Shown here in pieces: positions 8,104 through 15,082 of a stretch of 64,000 nt of DNA (its first letter is position 1; each line of letters begins with the position of its first letter). The notes under the pieces were generated by a model. The model was not told the origin of the DNA. It worked only from the letters and a program-made list of their open reading frames with translations, and did no database searches. This stretch comes from Actinacidiphila glaucinigra. Its GTDB lineage: Bacteria; Actinomycetota; Actinomycetes; Streptomycetales; Streptomycetaceae. The stretch lies in NCBI RefSeq assembly GCF_900188405.1, contig NZ_FZOF01000026.1, forward strand, positions 1 to 64,000, written 5' to 3'. The position numbers and the translations under genes are program-made.

Positions 8104-8170
8104 ATGTCAGGGCTGCAGTCGAAGGTGATCGTCGTGACCGGCGGTATGGCCGGAATGGGTGAGGCGTTCT
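8104..8170 (+). pseudogene. N-terminal stub of a short-chain dehydrogenase
   Basis: MSGLQSKVIVVTGGMAGMGE carries the Rossmann TGGxxGxG motif of SDR enzymes and has a ribosome site (GGAAAATGGGAAAC) before ATG 8104. After about 22 codons the family pattern stops, and nothing SDR-like follows before the enoyl-CoA hydratase gene. The rest (8171-8364) holds no recognisable gene. Confidence 0.6.
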
Positions 8171-8364
8171 CGCGTCGCCGCCTCGGACACCCAGCACCCG
8201 GTGCCGGGGCGCGCACCCGGATCAGGTCTCAGTATCAGGCTGTCCAGCCCGGAGGGGGAACTCCAATGTGGACGGAGTCCGCGATGTGGCACTGTCCCGA
8301 CGGCGACTCGGCCACGTCTCGCCCATTCGGGATAGATCGCCGGAATCTACGATAAAATTATCTT

Positions 8365-9138
8365 GTGGTCGCATATGAGAATCTCGTCATGGCCAGGCAA
8401 GGGAATTCCGTCTGGATCACCCTGAATCGGCCTGAACGCCGAAATGCCTTGAGCTGGGAGCTGCTTCGCGAGTTGCAGAAGGCACTGACCGAGGTGGCGG
8501 GATCCCCGGCGGTAGGGGTTGTTCTGGCGGCGAATGGACCGGTTTTCAGCGCCGGGCATGACTTCTCCGACGTGCTCGCACAGGACGCCAAGGGCATTCG
8601 GGAGCTGCTGCATCTGTGTACGGACGTCATGCGGCTTCTTCAGTCCGCACCGCAAGTGGTGGTGGCCAGAGTGCAAGGCTTGGCCACGGCCGCAGGTTGT
8701 CAGCTCGTGGCATCGTGTGACCTGGCGGTGGCGGGTGAGTCTGCCGGGTTTGCACTTCCCGGCGGCAAGGGGGGTTGGTTCTGCCACACGCCTGCCGTGC
8801 CGGTGGCCCGCTCCATCGGACGCAAGCGACTCATGGAGATGGCCCTCACCGGCGATGTGATCGGTTCCCGTACCGCCCTGGAGTGGGGACTGGTCAATCG
8901 AGTGGTCCCCGACGGCGAACTCGACGAGGCGGTCGAGGAACTCCTCGCCCGGGCCAGTCGTGGCAGCGCGGCCAGCAAGGCGCTGGGAAAGCGAACCCTC
9001 TACTCACAGCTGGACCGTCCCGAATCCGACGCTTATGAGATCGCTTGCGAGGTCATGGCTGATTCCTCTCAGACCCCGGCAGCTCGCGAAGGCATTGCAT
9101 CCTTCTTGGAGAAGAGGCCGCCGGTGTGGCCCGAGTGA
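8365..9138 (+). CDS. Enoyl-CoA hydratase/isomerase family protein
   Basis: This 257-residue crotonase-fold protein has VWITLNRPERRNAL at the N-terminus, the first oxyanion-hole loop GPVFSAGHDF, and the second ATAAGCQLVASCDLAVAGES. The usual catalytic Glu positions after these loops are not obvious (LPGGKGGWFC), as in ECHDC3-type members, so the exact reaction (hydration, isomerisation or C-C cleavage of an acyl-CoA) is open. GTG 8365 gives the full domain; no strong ribosome site precedes it, but an AT-rich inverted repeat (GATAA-AA-TTATC, 8351-8362) lies just upstream. It is translationally coupled to the monooxygenase that follows. Confidence 0.85.
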   Translation: MVAYENLVMARQGNSVWITLNRPERRNALSWELLRELQKALTEVAGSPAVGVVLAANGPVFSAGHDFSDVLAQDAKGIRELLHLCTDVMRLLQSAPQVVVARVQGLATAAGCQLVASCDLAVAGESAGFALPGGKGGWFCHTPAVPVARSIGRKRLMEMALTGDVIGSRTALEWGLVNRVVPDGELDEAVEELLARASRGSAASKALGKRTLYSQLDRPESDAYEIACEVMADSSQTPAAREGIASFLEKRPPVWPE

Positions 9139-10319
9139 CGAATGAACGGAGCCCTGAGACAACGATGCAGGATTCCACGTCGGTGCCGATGCTCATCATC
9201 GGCGGAGGGCCATTTGCGCTGTCGGCGGCCGCGCTCGCCGGTGACCGAGGCGTGGATGCGGTCGTGGTCGGACGGCCGATGGGGTTCTGGTCCGAGCACA
9301 TGCCGCAGGGAATGCTGCTGCGTTCGGGCATCGACTGGCATCTGGACGCAACCGGCGTCTGCACCCTGGAGGCATATCTGCGGGAACGGGCCCTCTCACC
9401 CAAAGAGGTTGATCCGATTCCCGTGGAGCTCTTTCGTGAGTATGCCGACTGGTTCCGCCGCGCCAAAGGCATCACCCTGAGGCAGGATCTGGTCACGCGC
9501 CTCACCCACCGGGACGGCACGTTTCACGCAGAGCTCGACAGCGGCGAGCGGATACGCGCCGATGTCGTGGTCGCCGCGCCGGGTATCAGCTACTTCACCC
9601 GACTACCCGATTGGGGCGGCTCGATCCCGTCCGGCCGCGCGTCCCACAGCTGTGACCTGGTCCGCTTCGATGCCCTGTCCGGGCAGCGTGTGCTCATCGT
9701 CGGGGGCCGACAGAGTGCGTATGAGTGGGCGGCTCTGATCGGTGAACACGGTGCGGCTCGCGTCGATGTGGTGCACCGCCATCCCATGCCCCGTTTCGCG
9801 TCGGTGAGTTGGACGTTCTTTGACGACTACCTCGAGGCCACGATGCGGGGTTCCGGATGGTGGCGCCGCTTGCCGGTTCCCGTGCGGGAAGCAATCCTGG
9901 CGCGATGTTGGGAGGCCGGCCGCGGCACGCTGGAGCCGTGGCTGCCGGCGCGGCTCGATGCGGCCGGCGTCCGGATCTGGCCGGAAACCGCAGTGGTCCT
10001 GGCGGAGCCGACAGTGGACGGCGGGCCGGTGCGGATCACGATGTCGAACACTCAGTCCTTGACCGTGGATCAGGTGATCTTCGCCACTGGATACGCGGCC
10101 GAACTGGCCCGCGTCCCGTTCCTGGCGGACCTGGTGGAACGCATCAAGATGCGAAATGGCTCTCCAGTGCTGGACGAAGCCCTCCAGAGCACCGTTCCTG
10201 GGCTGTATCTCACCGGCTTCTCCGCGACGCAGGATTTCGGGCCGTTCTTCGGTTTCGTCAAGGCCGCTCCGGCATCCGCCGCCCTGATCATGCGCGACAT
10301 GCTGGCACGTACGGGCTGA
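9126..10319 (+). CDS. FAD-dependent NAD(P)H monooxygenase-like oxidoreductase
   Basis: This 397-residue flavoprotein has two Rossmann motifs: LIIGGGPFALSAAALA near residues 23-38 for FAD and VLIVGGRQSAYEWA near 188-201 for NAD(P)H. The late motif VIFATGYAAEL is typical of flavin monooxygenases and lysine/ornithine N-hydroxylase relatives. The end GLYLTGFSATQDFGPFFGFV also fits. GTG 9126 is preceded by GGAGAAGAGG and overlaps the hydratase gene by 13 bp, so the two are co-translated; ATG 9165 is an alternative. With the hydratase it may oxidise a CoA-linked or aromatic substrate. No further pathway genes survive next to it. Confidence 0.8.
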   Translation: MARVTNERSPETTMQDSTSVPMLIIGGGPFALSAAALAGDRGVDAVVVGRPMGFWSEHMPQGMLLRSGIDWHLDATGVCTLEAYLRERALSPKEVDPIPVELFREYADWFRRAKGITLRQDLVTRLTHRDGTFHAELDSGERIRADVVVAAPGISYFTRLPDWGGSIPSGRASHSCDLVRFDALSGQRVLIVGGRQSAYEWAALIGEHGAARVDVVHRHPMPRFASVSWTFFDDYLEATMRGSGWWRRLPVPVREAILARCWEAGRGTLEPWLPARLDAAGVRIWPETAVVLAEPTVDGGPVRITMSNTQSLTVDQVIFATGYAAELARVPFLADLVERIKMRNGSPVLDEALQSTVPGLYLTGFSATQDFGPFFGFVKAAPASAALIMRDMLARTG

Positions 10320-10384
10320 AGTGACGGACGCGAACTTCAGGCTCGGTGGCCCCGCGTGGCGGGTGCCTGTATCCGAAGTCCTCT

Positions 10385-11155
10385 TCACCCGGTAGGAGTT
10401 GTGGCGGACGCGCTTGACCATGCGTGGGTAGGACCGGGGGCGGCGCGCTGGGTTGCGGTTTCGGCGCGCGGCAAGGGTGGCGAGGACCTCCGTCTTGACC
10501 GCTTCCCAGCGTTCAGGGGGGCCGCCGTCCCGGTGGCGGTGCGGCGAACGATGTTAAGGGTCCTGAGGAAGCTGATCCGGTCCGGGTCGATGTCGGCGCC
10601 GGTCGCGGCGTGGCAGATCAGGGAGTTGATCGCGTAGTGGACCAGCAGGTAGGCCCAGATCTCCTGGTGGACCAGGTCCGGACTCTTGGACCGCAGCACC
10701 TTCCCCGGGCCGCGTAGAACCGTCTTCAGTTGGCCGTTCGTGGCTTCCTCCTCCCACCTCTGGTGGTAGGCGGCCGCCAGTTCGGCGGCGGTTGCGGCCT
10801 CTGGCTCAGTGATCGTGGTGATCAGGCAGATCAGTTCACCGCCGTCGCGGTCGGGGACGTCGTACTCGACGATCCGCACCACGTGGGCTGCGGCCGGGTC
10901 CGGCTTCGCGCCGGACTTCGCCTCCTGTAGGAGTTCCTCCCGCTGGCGGCCGCGCAGGCGGGGATCAACCAGGGCCGACAGCTACGTACCGTCGGACAGG
11001 ACCTTCAAGACCGGCAGCGACAGCTGCGTCGGTGCCCGCCAGCACAGCGCCGCCCCGGTCTGGGCGGCGGCGCTGAACGCGGCGAAGCTGTAGAAGCCCC
11101 GATCAGCCAGCAGCAGCCAGTCACTGGAGATCGAGGGCAGCAGCGAGGTGCGGTT
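10385..11155 (-). pseudogene. IS4-type transposase, N-terminally truncated with a nonsense codon
   Basis: From about 11155 downward the minus strand encodes LLLADRGFYSFAAFSAAA (second catalytic Asp of an IS4-type DDE domain), then LSLPVLKVLSDGT and a TAG where a Tyr codon is expected. In the same frame it continues LSALVDPRLRGRQREELLQE, IVEYDVPDRDGG and AAYHQRWEEEATNGQLKTVL, the YREK-like helix with the catalytic Glu. The first half of the transposase is missing, apparently cut off at the end of the methyltransferase operon. Not functional. Confidence 0.8.
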
Positions 11156-11214
11156 GCTGGAAACCGCTGCTGCCCCCCTGGGAGCCATCTCGGGGTGCGC
11201 GGCGGGATTGTGCA

Positions 11215-11238
11215 CGGCCCGCTCACGGGTGCGGGCCG
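11215..11238 (-). terminator. Probable terminator of the RiPP operon
   Basis: CGGCCCGC and GCGGGCCG form an 8-bp perfect stem around an 8-nt loop, 60 bp past the methyltransferase stop. There is no clear U-tract, as is common in Streptomyces. Confidence 0.45.
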
Positions 11239-11297
11239 CTCGCCCCCACGGGGGTCGGGGGGCGTGCCCCTGCGGGAAGGAGGGAAGCTGCAGGGGG

Positions 11298-12440
11298 CTA
11301 CCCGTCCAGGGACAGCGGGCAGTCCGGGGTGTCCAGCCAGTACCGGTGCTCCCCATCGGGGCTGATGGTCAGCCCGAACCGATCCAGGTCGGGGGCGCCC
11401 GCCTCACGCCACCGCGCGATCAGGCTTTCCACGTCGTCCCACAGCCTGGCTGGGCCGCCCTGCCGGACACGCCACGCCTGACCCTCCCGGTACACCAGCG
11501 CCCACGTGCCGGCCTCCACGTCCAGGAGCAGGTGCTCGTTGGCATCGAGCGTGACGCGCTGCGCCCGCGGCGCCGCGATCTGCGCCACGAATCGCGCCGT
11601 CCAGTCGTCAAGGACGTCCGCGCCCACCGACGTGGCACGCTCCACGCCTGCGCCGGTGTCAGGGAGCATCCCCAACGGTGGCGGCAGATGGGGCCGGGCG
11701 AGCATGAACGAGATCTGCCCGCCCAGCAGGTGCCCGCTCGCACTGCCGTCCTCCCGCACCGTAAGCCGCGCCAACTCCGACGAGTACAACCAGCCGCACA
11801 CCGTGGCCAGGATCGTCCCTCCCGGGCCAACCTGCGCGATCCACTCCTGCGGGATGGTGAGCACGCCGCACGTGGCGATGATGCGGTCGTACGGCGCACC
11901 GTCCTTGTGACCGGCCAGGCCGTCGCCGACGACCAGGTGCGGCGCATGCCCGACCTGCGCCAGGGCCGCCGCCGCCCTGGCCGACACGCCGGCGTCGACT
12001 TCCACCGAGGTGACCCGCTCGTCGCCGAGCCGGTGACACAGCAGCGCCGTTGAGTACCCGGTGCCCGTGCCGACCTCCAGGACCCGCGCGCCGTCCACGA
12101 CTTCCAGGTCTTCCAGCATCCGCACGACCAGCCCCGGGAACGTGCTGGAGCTGGTGGGCTGGCGCAGGATCTGCCCGCGGATCTCGCCCGGCACGATCGT
12201 CCCGGCGATCTGCGTCACAAGTGACACGTCGCTGTAGCAGCCGGTCAACCAGTGCGGATCGTCCGGCATCACCGGCTCCCATGCCGTCGGCGACGACCCC
12301 TCCACCCAGCGGAAGTAGCCGCCGCGCAGGAACTCGTGCCGGGGCGTGACTGCGACCGCATCCCGCCACTGAGGTGACCGGACGCTGCCCTGCTCGGTCA
12401 TGAGGCGGAGCAGCTTGTCCCGCAGGCCTTGATGGGTCAT
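11298..12440 (-). CDS. tgmC: PIMT-like methyltransferase of an ATP-grasp RiPP cluster
   Basis: This 380-residue protein has an N-terminal protein L-isoaspartyl methyltransferase (PCMT/PIMT) domain: the SAM loop VLEVGTGTGYSTALL at about 120-134, preceded by RQPTSSSTFPGLVVRML (substrate loop). About 160 extra C-terminal residues are absent from repair PIMTs. Such long PIMT homologues accompany ATP-grasp RiPP systems; in fuscimiditide biosynthesis the homologue methylates an Asp that then closes to an aspartimide. ATG 12440 overlaps the ligase stop (ATGA). The symbol follows the tgmABC naming used for these systems. Confidence 0.85.
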   Translation of the reverse strand: MTHQGLRDKLLRLMTEQGSVRSPQWRDAVAVTPRHEFLRGGYFRWVEGSSPTAWEPVMPDDPHWLTGCYSDVSLVTQIAGTIVPGEIRGQILRQPTSSSTFPGLVVRMLEDLEVVDGARVLEVGTGTGYSTALLCHRLGDERVTSVEVDAGVSARAAAALAQVGHAPHLVVGDGLAGHKDGAPYDRIIATCGVLTIPQEWIAQVGPGGTILATVCGWLYSSELARLTVREDGSASGHLLGGQISFMLARPHLPPPLGMLPDTGAGVERATSVGADVLDDWTARFVAQIAAPRAQRVTLDANEHLLLDVEAGTWALVYREGQAWRVRQGGPARLWDDVESLIARWREAGAPDLDRFGLTISPDGEHRYWLDTPDCPLSLDG

Positions 12441-13384
12441 GACGCCTTCCGTTCGAGTAGATCGGCCATGGCTGCCACCAACGGCAATCCCGTCTCGGGC
12501 ACCATCCACGCCCACTGGCCAGAGGGGTTGCACTCAAGGAACCACCATGCCCCGGCCCGGTCGATGGCGAAGTCGAAAGCGCCGAAGACCAACCCGAAGC
12601 GTGCCAGGTAGCGGTGCAGGGCGTCCGCGATCCCGGCCGGCGGCTCCACCACGCTGTAGCGCAGCCTGCCGTAGTCGGTACGCCAGTCCAGCAAGTCGGA
12701 GTCGATGCGCACACAGAACACGCGGTCGCCGATGACGGTCACCCGCACGTCACTGGCCTTGTCGACGCGCTGCTGGAAGAGGTGCACAGTGCCCGCCACC
12801 CGCTCGTCAATGTCCTCGGGGGTGACCTCGTCCACCTGCACCGTGCTGGACACTCCGTCGATCAGGTACAGCGGCGTCGACAGTGGCTTGTAGATGGCCA
12901 GGGCGTGGCGCTTGATGAAGGCCCGCGCCGCGTCCGGTTCCGAGGTGATGAGCGTGGGCGGTACCTGGAACCCGACGTCGACGGCCGTGGCCAAGCCCGA
13001 CGGCTTGAACTCGGCGTCGCCGATCCGGTGGGGATGGTTGACGTACAGACAGCCGGGAAGTGAAGCCAGAACCCCGCCCAGGCCGTACCGGGCCTGCCCG
13101 GCAGCGAACCGCGCGGTCTGCTCGTCCAGGTGCGGAAAGGTGAACCCGGACGGCCGCCGGTAGTACAGCGACCGGACGCGGGTCAGGTCCGCAGTGCGGG
13201 TGGGCGTCGACAACGTCCCAGTGATGCCGTGATGGTCGATCGTGGCCGCGAGAGACAGGGTGGCGGGGAAGTCCCCGGAGTCGAGCCGCACGACCGGGAC
13301 ACCCCGGTCGTGCAGCTCGGTTACCACCAGGTCCGTCGTGGGGTCGTCCAGATTGGTGACGACCAGCACCGGACCCGTCGTCAC
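12437..13384 (-). CDS. tgmB: ATP-grasp ribosomal peptide maturase (graspetide ligase)
   Basis: This 315-residue ATP-grasp ligase has YYRRPSGFTFP (74-84), the nucleotide-binding LAIYKPLSTPLYL (162-174), the DVRVTVIGDRVFCVRID stretch (212-228) and the terminal metal/nucleotide cluster FDFAIDRAGAWWFLECNPSG (270-289). This is the GRASP maturase type that activates side-chain carboxylates of a precursor peptide with ATP and joins them to Thr/Ser hydroxyls (omega-ester) or Lys amines. GTG 13384 overlaps the precursor stop by GTGA and its own stop overlaps the methyltransferase start, so the three proteins are made together. Confidence 0.9.
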   Translation of the reverse strand: MTTGPVLVVTNLDDPTTDLVVTELHDRGVPVVRLDSGDFPATLSLAATIDHHGITGTLSTPTRTADLTRVRSLYYRRPSGFTFPHLDEQTARFAAGQARYGLGGVLASLPGCLYVNHPHRIGDAEFKPSGLATAVDVGFQVPPTLITSEPDAARAFIKRHALAIYKPLSTPLYLIDGVSSTVQVDEVTPEDIDERVAGTVHLFQQRVDKASDVRVTVIGDRVFCVRIDSDLLDWRTDYGRLRYSVVEPPAGIADALHRYLARFGLVFGAFDFAIDRAGAWWFLECNPSGQWAWMVPETGLPLVAAMADLLERKAS

Positions 13385-13692
13385 TGGTCGCTGTCGTTCC
13401 CGGTGTCGGTGTCGCCGCCGCCCCCGCCACCGGGGCCGGCCCCGTCGGACGGGTTGCCGGTGCCGGTTGACGGGGCCGTGCCGGTGCTCGTTCCGTGGCC
13501 GGGCATCTCCACGATGCCGCCGCGCGCGTCGAAGTACCGGGTGGTCTGCGTCGCCGGGTCCAGCTCGGCGTGGGCGTAGGCCGGCGCGGTGGCCGGGTAC
13601 GGCGCCATGCGGCTCACGCCGAACGGCGGCGGTGTGGGGATGCCGGTCGGCAGCGGCGTGCCGGTCGGGAGACGGTCGGAGTGCTGGAACAC
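13381..13692 (-). CDS. tgmA: ATP-grasp-modified RiPP precursor peptide
   Basis: This 103-residue precursor has a leader with the family signature PFGVSRMAPYP (23-33), then ELDPATQTTRYFDARGGIVE (43-62), as in TgmA-type peptides. The C-terminal core (about 66-103) has two faces: a Thr/Ser-rich strand HGTSTGTAPSTGTGNPSD and an Asp-rich strand DTDTGNDSDQ, separated by GAGPGGGGGG. Hydroxyl donors on one strand and carboxylate acceptors on the other suit ester cross-links in a hairpin. Asp83-Gly84 is a classic aspartimide-prone pair and so a candidate PIMT target. GTG 13692 has a GAGGGGG ribosome site. Confidence 0.85.
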   Translation of the reverse strand: MFQHSDRLPTGTPLPTGIPTPPPFGVSRMAPYPATAPAYAHAELDPATQTTRYFDARGGIVEMPGHGTSTGTAPSTGTGNPSDGAGPGGGGGGDTDTGNDSDQ

Positions 13693-13758
13693 GATGTGCC
13701 CCCTCGTTGTGTCTGCCCGCGCTTGGACTGTCCTCGCGCGGGTGGTGCGACTTGCGGA

Positions 13759-13793
13759 CCCGCCCCTGTCTGCGGTTTCCGCGACCGGGCGGG
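13759..13793 (-). terminator. Hairpin between the 38-aa gene and the RiPP precursor
   Basis: CCCGCCC and GGGCGGG pair around 21 bases that hold an inner TGCGG/CCGCG stem. It lies in the 154-bp gap upstream of the precursor. It could be a terminator of the upstream genes or an attenuator that lets expression of the precursor be set separately. Confidence 0.35.
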
Positions 13794-13846
13794 CGTGGTT
13801 CGCCGTCTCTCACGTTGGCTCCCTGCCGTACGCGGGAGACGGTGGT

Positions 13847-13963
13847 CTAGTGGCTGGCAAGGTCGATGACTGCGCCGCCACCGATCAGGAGGGCAAGGAG
13901 CGCGAGGAAGCCGAAGCACGATGGGGAGGCCAGCACGCTCAGGCAGCCAGGGCGGGACTTCAC
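13847..13963 (-). CDS. 38-residue hydrophobic protein upstream of the RiPP genes
   Basis: A GTG start two bases after the stop of the preceding gene (TGACAGTG) opens a 38-codon frame ending in TAG: VKSRPGCLSVLASPSCFGFL, then ALLALLIGGGAVIDLASH. It is basic at the N-terminus, then one hydrophobic helix (about residues 16-33), a typical single-pass membrane miniprotein. The tight spacing argues for translation with the gene before it. It might aid export or immunity for the peptide, or be a small signalling peptide; nothing proves this. Confidence 0.45.
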   Translation of the reverse strand: MKSRPGCLSVLASPSCFGFLALLALLIGGGAVIDLASH

Positions 13964-13965
13964 TG

Positions 13966-14448
13966 TCAGGTGAGGGGGAAGCCCAGCTGGGCCGCGATCG
14001 ACTCATGCGGAGCCGGAAGCGGCCGGAAGCACTCGAGGAGACCGCGGAGCGGTACCGGTGGCAGGAGACGGTCGCTGACGCACGGCCGCAGCCAGTACGG
14101 GCCCGGAGGCACGTCGCGGGCGAGCGGGGGCAGCCTCAGGATGTGCGGTGCCCCGAGGCACAGCCCATACGGGTGCGGGTCCCATCGGGCGGTCGTTCCC
14201 GGCGGTACGAGCCAGTACAGCCACCCGGCGTCGGGGTCGGCGATGACCGGGCCGCAGGCTCCGACCTGGATCTCATCCATGGTCGCGACCATGGCGGCGG
14301 CGTCTCCCATGCCGGTAATCACCGTGTCGAAGAGGCTGCCACCGAGCGGCATCCGCACCTCGCGCTGAACGGCGATGGCGCGATAGGCGCGGATACGGTC
14401 GGCCAGGTCCCCCATGTCGTCGCGCACCTGTACCTCAGCGATACTCAT
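13966..14448 (-). CDS. Hypothetical protein coupled to the ATPase gene
   Basis: This is a 160-residue soluble protein that I do not recognise. Its start, MSIAEVQVRDDMGDLADRIR (ATG 14448), overlaps the stop of the ATPase gene by ATGA. It shows QVGACGPVIADPDAGWLYWLVPPGTT and a Pro/Leu-rich C-terminal half (LCLGAPHILRLPPLARDVPP). This pattern, a small protein that quotes bifunctional substrate-loop-like GW and PPG motifs, recurs in Streptomyces next to XRE/ATPase regulator pairs. No membrane segment. Confidence 0.6.
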   Translation of the reverse strand: MSIAEVQVRDDMGDLADRIRAYRAIAVQREVRMPLGGSLFDTVITGMGDAAAMVATMDEIQVGACGPVIADPDAGWLYWLVPPGTTARWDPHPYGLCLGAPHILRLPPLARDVPPGPYWLRPCVSDRLLPPVPLRGLLECFRPLPAPHESIAAQLGFPLT

Positions 14449-14972
14449 ACCAGCGTCCCGGGGATGAGGGCCTGCACGGTCTTGAACCGCCGGTCGTCGG
14501 CGACCGCGTAGGACAGACGGGCGCCGAAGTGCCGCGCAACCCACAGCCCGCGGGCCGGCTGCCCCTCGGTGGGCCGCCACGTGACGGCCTCGGTGAAGTT
14601 GGGGAAGTCGGGGAGCGGGTCGATGACCTCGATCAGGAGCTCACCGGTGGCGATGACAGCCAGGCGCAGGCCCAGCCGCGCCCGCGGCGGCGGCGAGGAG
14701 TGCCGGGCAGCGTTGTCCATCAGCCGGGCGGCGACCTGTGCCGCGTTCTCGACGTCGCCGGGCCACCGGCCGATGTGGAGCTGTGTGCGGGTGTGCACCC
14801 GGGCGTTGCCGCCGGAGGATCCATTAGCCTCGAAGTCACGACGCCACTGCCAGACCGAGTCTTCGCTGACGGGCATCGGGATCTCGACCACGGCGACGGG
14901 CGACCCGGACGTACCGGTAGTGATCGTTTTCGGTTGCGTGGTGGTCACCTTGACTCCCAAGGCCGAGATCAT
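14445..14972 (-). CDS. ATP-binding (histidine-kinase-like ATPase) regulatory protein
   Basis: This 175-residue protein fits the HATPase_c/anti-sigma-like fold: DVENAAQVAARLMDNAARHS contains the N-box (the Mg-ATP Asn), followed by RLGLRLAVIATGELLIEVID and PLPDFPNFTE as the G1-like segment, and ARGLWVARHFGARLSYAV as the G2/lid. These stand-alone ATPases are common in Streptomyces beside XRE-type regulators and are thought to act as anti-sigma-like switches. It is divergent from the XRE-TPR gene at 15083 and first in the run of genes leading to the RiPP precursor. Confidence 0.75.
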   Translation of the reverse strand: MISALGVKVTTTQPKTITTGTSGSPVAVVEIPMPVSEDSVWQWRRDFEANGSSGGNARVHTRTQLHIGRWPGDVENAAQVAARLMDNAARHSSPPPRARLGLRLAVIATGELLIEVIDPLPDFPNFTEAVTWRPTEGQPARGLWVARHFGARLSYAVADDRRFKTVQALIPGTLV

Positions 14973-15082
14973 GCGCTGTCTTGTGATGAGGTAACCGCTC
15001 CATCACTCTCCGCGGGTACCGTGGAGAGCAGGTGGGACCGTGAACACCGTGAACGACCATGGAAGCTGTCGGAGGTTTAGAC

